Assembly: GCA_045652815.1 (NCBI GenBank)
Contig: JAZOLH010000023.1
Coordinates: 1-23,895 of the forward strand
From: UMGS755 sp045652815
GTDB taxonomy: Bacteria > Bacillota > Clostridia > UBA1381 > UBA9506
Direction of reading: 5' to 3'
Length of the DNA: 23,895 nt
Part shown: positions 22,023-23,895 of the stretch, in pieces
How positions within the stretch are numbered: the stretch's first letter is position 1
Layout: each line of letters opens with the position of its first letter
Translations under genes and position numbers: made by a program
The notes under the pieces: generated by a model
Databases searched by the model: none
Told to the model about the DNA's origin: nothing
Seen by the model: only the letters and a program-made list of their open reading frames with translations

Positions 22023-22925
22023 TTAGTTGCAAGACAAACCTGCCGCACCGAAAATACCGGCATCATCTTGCAGGACCGAAATTTTAATGTTAAATTCATC
22101 CCCCAATTTTGCCTGCAGGGGTTTTAAGAGCACATCGCCTACTGCTGTGGTGCCGCCTGCGAGCAAAAAGATTTCGGGATCTAATGCTTTGCGGATGCTT
22201 TGAATGCCAACCACCAGTTTATCAAGATATGCATCAAACACTGTTTCCACAACAGGACAGCCCGATGACAGAGCACCAAAAAACAGTTTACCGTTCATTT
22301 TACCCTGTTCGCAATATGTTTTTGCCAAAAGGCTTTCAGGATGCTCCTTGGCCGCTTTTTCCGCCTGACGAACCAGCGCAGAAGCAGAAGCATATCGCTC
22401 CCAGCAACCACTTTGACCGCAGGTGCAGGCCTCACCGTTCACCGCATCAATAATCAGGTGGCCCAGTTCCCCTGCCGCACCTTTGCCGCGGACAATTTTA
22501 CCATCCACAATAATGCCGCTGCCAATACCTGTACCAAGGGTTAACAGAACCATATCTTGATAGTCTTTGCCATTTCCGACTAAAATCTCACCTAAAGCGG
22601 CACAGTTTGCATCGTTATCGGAAAAAACAGGCATGCCAAGGCGTTTTTCCATTTCTCTGACAAACAAGGTACCATTAAAGGGCAAATTGTCGGTATAGAG
22701 TTCTTCGCCGATATACCAACCGGGTACACCGATGCCAACAGACTGAAAAGGATACTCTTTTTTAAGTCGCAGACATTCTTCTGCGATGGTATCCATAATG
22801 GTTTCGGCAGAGTCCTGCGGTGTGGGACATTTTCCCTTATAGACGATTTCGCCCCCTGACACAATACCGAATTTAATATCTGTTCCGCCTAAATCAACAC
22901 CTAATTGCACTTTTTTTGTTTCCAT
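22023..22925 (-). CDS. ROK-family sugar kinase (glucokinase-like)
   Basis: A 300-residue ROK-family (PF00480) kinase, likely phosphorylating glucose or a related hexose or N-acetylhexosamine with ATP. LGVDLGGTDIKFGIV near the N-terminus is the phosphate-1 loop, DNDANCAALGE carries the catalytic Asp, and LTLGTGIGSGIIVDGKIVRG and GAAGELGHLIID form the ROK signature. The zinc-binding motif CTCGQSGC is intact together with the His of GELGH. Residues LLAGGTTAVGD near the C-terminus form the adenosine site. There is no helix-turn-helix at the N-terminus, so it is a kinase rather than a repressor. The start is ATG 22925 with tggagga as ribosome binding site; an in-frame extension to 23000 would overlap the upstream gene. 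It lies 43 bases after the other ROK-like gene and is probably co-transcribed with it. Confidence 0.93.
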   Translation of the reverse strand: METKKVQLGVDLGGTDIKFGIVSGGEIVYKGKCPTPQDSAETIMDTIAEECLRLKKEYPFQSVGIGVPGWYIGEELYTDNLPFNGTLFVREMEKRLGMPVFSDNDANCAALGEILVGNGKDYQDMVLLTLGTGIGSGIIVDGKIVRGKGAAGELGHLIIDAVNGEACTCGQSGCWERYASASALVRQAEKAAKEHPESLLAKTYCEQGKMNGKLFFGALSSGCPVVETVFDAYLDKLVVGIQSIRKALDPEIFLLAGGTTAVGDVLLKPLQAKLGDEFNIKISVLQDDAGIFGAAGLSCN

Positions 22926-22948
22926 ATTTCCTCCATCTGCACGCAATT

Positions 22949-22968
22949 CAGGTGTTTTTAACACCCTG
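22949..22968 (-). repeat. Small intergenic hairpin between the two ROK-like genes
   Basis: GGTGTT (22951-22956) pairs with AACACC (22960-22965) around TTT, with flanking CAG/CTG after a bulged base. It lacks a T run in the leftward direction and so is probably a processing or stability element, not a terminator. Confidence 0.4.
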
Positions 22969-23895
22969 TTATCTGATTTCGGGCAGGCTTGCCGCCGCAA
23001 CGGACTGACCCACTCTTCTGGAGCTTTCGTCGGGAATATGCAGGGTGATGGTTTTAGAAAGTTCGGGGAACTCTGTATCTAAAACTTCCTGCGCCCGTTC
23101 CAGAATGATCGTGCCGCCCTCACCGGAGGTAACACGACCCATAATCAGAACATGCTTGATATCATAAAATTCAGTATAAAATGCGATAGCATAGCCAAAA
23201 TATGCGCCAATGGTATCATAGATCGCCTTGGCTCTTTCGTCGCCCTCTTTCATCAGACCCTGAACAACTTTCAGTTTCTCAGCAGGAGACAGGGCTTCAT
23301 CCAGTTCGATGCCTGCATAAGGCGCCAGTTTAATCACGCCGTCCTGAGAGAAATATTTAACACCGCAACCATAGTCACCGGACCATTCATCCACCATAGC
23401 CTCAGTGTTAAAATCAACGGGAACGAAAGCCAGTTCGTTGAGCCAGCCGGTGATGTTGCCCTGAGGGTCAACATAGCCACCTGCTTCTGATGTACCCATT
23501 GCAACACCCAGCACAGCGTTATCATTTAAATCCATAGCGCCGGCAAGGGCGGTAACGTCGCCATCATTTGCTACTTCAATGGGAATATTTTCACCGATTT
23601 CTTTGGCAACATCTAAATACATATTCTTAACTTTTTTATCAAATTCATCGTCGCTTACCTTTAAGAACAAGGAAGCAACCATGATTCTGTTATCCACATA
23701 AACGCCGGCAGAAGAAACGCCGATGGCATCCACTCTGGGCATATGAGATGCCGCTGTTTTCATAGCTTCTAAAATGCCCTGATAGTGATAGTCGGGATCG
23801 GAATTTGTTTTGGGGAACCAAACAACTTCTTCGGAGTACACGCTTTCACCATCAATCACAGCGCTGACTTTTCTGTCGCTGCCGCCTGCGTCAAA
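22969..23895 (-). CDS. Divergent ROK-like (ASKHA) protein lacking zinc site, 5'-truncated by window
   Basis: The frame is open from the window edge to the stop at 22969: at least 309 residues, with the N-terminus outside the window. The first visible residues, FDAGGSDRKVSAVIDGE, look like a phosphate-1 loop with DxGG. IGVSSAGVYVDNRI, VANDGDVTALAGAM (catalytic-Asp position) and LGVAMGTSEAGGYVD resemble the ROK/ASKHA order of motifs. Where ROK has ExGH and CxCGxxGC, this protein has NELAFVPVDF and DEWSGDYGCGV, so the zinc ligands are mostly lost. Towards the C-terminus HVLIMGRVTSGEGG is the adenosine motif. A sugar or acetamido-sugar kinase role is likely but not proven; it is transcribed ahead of a canonical ROK kinase. 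I do not recognise a specific subfamily. Confidence 0.75.
   Translation of the reverse strand, partial: FDAGGSDRKVSAVIDGESVYSEEVVWFPKTNSDPDYHYQGILEAMKTAASHMPRVDAIGVSSAGVYVDNRIMVASLFLKVSDDEFDKKVKNMYLDVAKEIGENIPIEVANDGDVTALAGAMDLNDNAVLGVAMGTSEAGGYVDPQGNITGWLNELAFVPVDFNTEAMVDEWSGDYGCGVKYFSQDGVIKLAPYAGIELDEALSPAEKLKVVQGLMKEGDERAKAIYDTIGAYFGYAIAFYTEFYDIKHVLIMGRVTSGEGGTIILERAQEVLDTEFPELSKTITLHIPDESSRRVGQSVAAASLPEIR

Noticed and set aside
22023..22925. ROK transcriptional repressor
   Set aside because: No helix-turn-helix before the kinase fold and the catalytic Asp and zinc site are intact, so a kinase fits better.
22926..23000. N-terminal extension of the ROK kinase
   Set aside because: It would overlap the end of the upstream gene and cover the ribosome binding site before ATG 22925.

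Overview
The window looks like part of the chromosome of a spore-forming Gram-positive anaerobe of the class Clostridia, probably a metagenome-derived contig. The evidence is spoIVA, a clostridial 2[4Fe-4S] ferredoxin, an S-layer-homology (SLH) protein, a DUF348/G5/3D cell-wall protein, AddB, a type III pantothenate kinase with an ECF S component, strong purine-rich ribosome binding sites, and many TTGACA/TATAAT-like promoters. The family-level assignment is inference. No phage, transposon, CRISPR array, tRNA or rRNA was seen; most of the window is core genome.

Left part (1-6565): a leftward SbcD/YhaO-like metallophosphoesterase is cut off near base 143, where the sequence abruptly becomes GC-rich and unrelated. 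Rightward from 903 runs Asp23/Gls24 - fakA (yloV) - recG, then an independently promoted cluster rsmD - coaD - coiled-coil protein that ends in a strong terminator. This follows the usual Firmicutes order.

Middle (6566-13936): a candidate ~95-nt small RNA, a GCS2-family glutamate-cysteine ligase-like gene, a leftward 6S RNA that was deduced from a perfectly spaced promoter, a long closing stem and resemblance to 6S sequences, and spoIVA with a sigma-E-like promoter. Two leftward genes follow (a PfkB sugar/nucleoside kinase and an NTP_transf_5 nucleotidyltransferase). Then comes rightward coaX, interrupted by one in-frame TGA, followed by a putative pantothenate ECF S component. Pantothenate uptake, its phosphorylation (CoaX) and the penultimate CoA step (CoaD) are thus all in this window.

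Right part (13935-23895): a large leftward addB without an adjacent addA; a divergent G5/3D wall protein; a 73-residue membrane protein; a 55-residue ferredoxin; and a secreted SLH protein divergent from an AraC-family regulator whose promoter carries palindromic and direct-repeat motifs. At the right edge two ASKHA/ROK-type kinases are arranged head to tail; the upstream one lacks the ROK zinc site and runs off the window.

The points most worth a second look are the coaX TGA, the candidate small RNA with an anti-Shine-Dalgarno tract, the 6S RNA locus, the hairpin at the start of recG, the zinc-less ROK-like protein, the possible operator between the SLH and AraC genes, and the suspicious junction at the left edge. 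I did not find a clearly novel multi-gene system.
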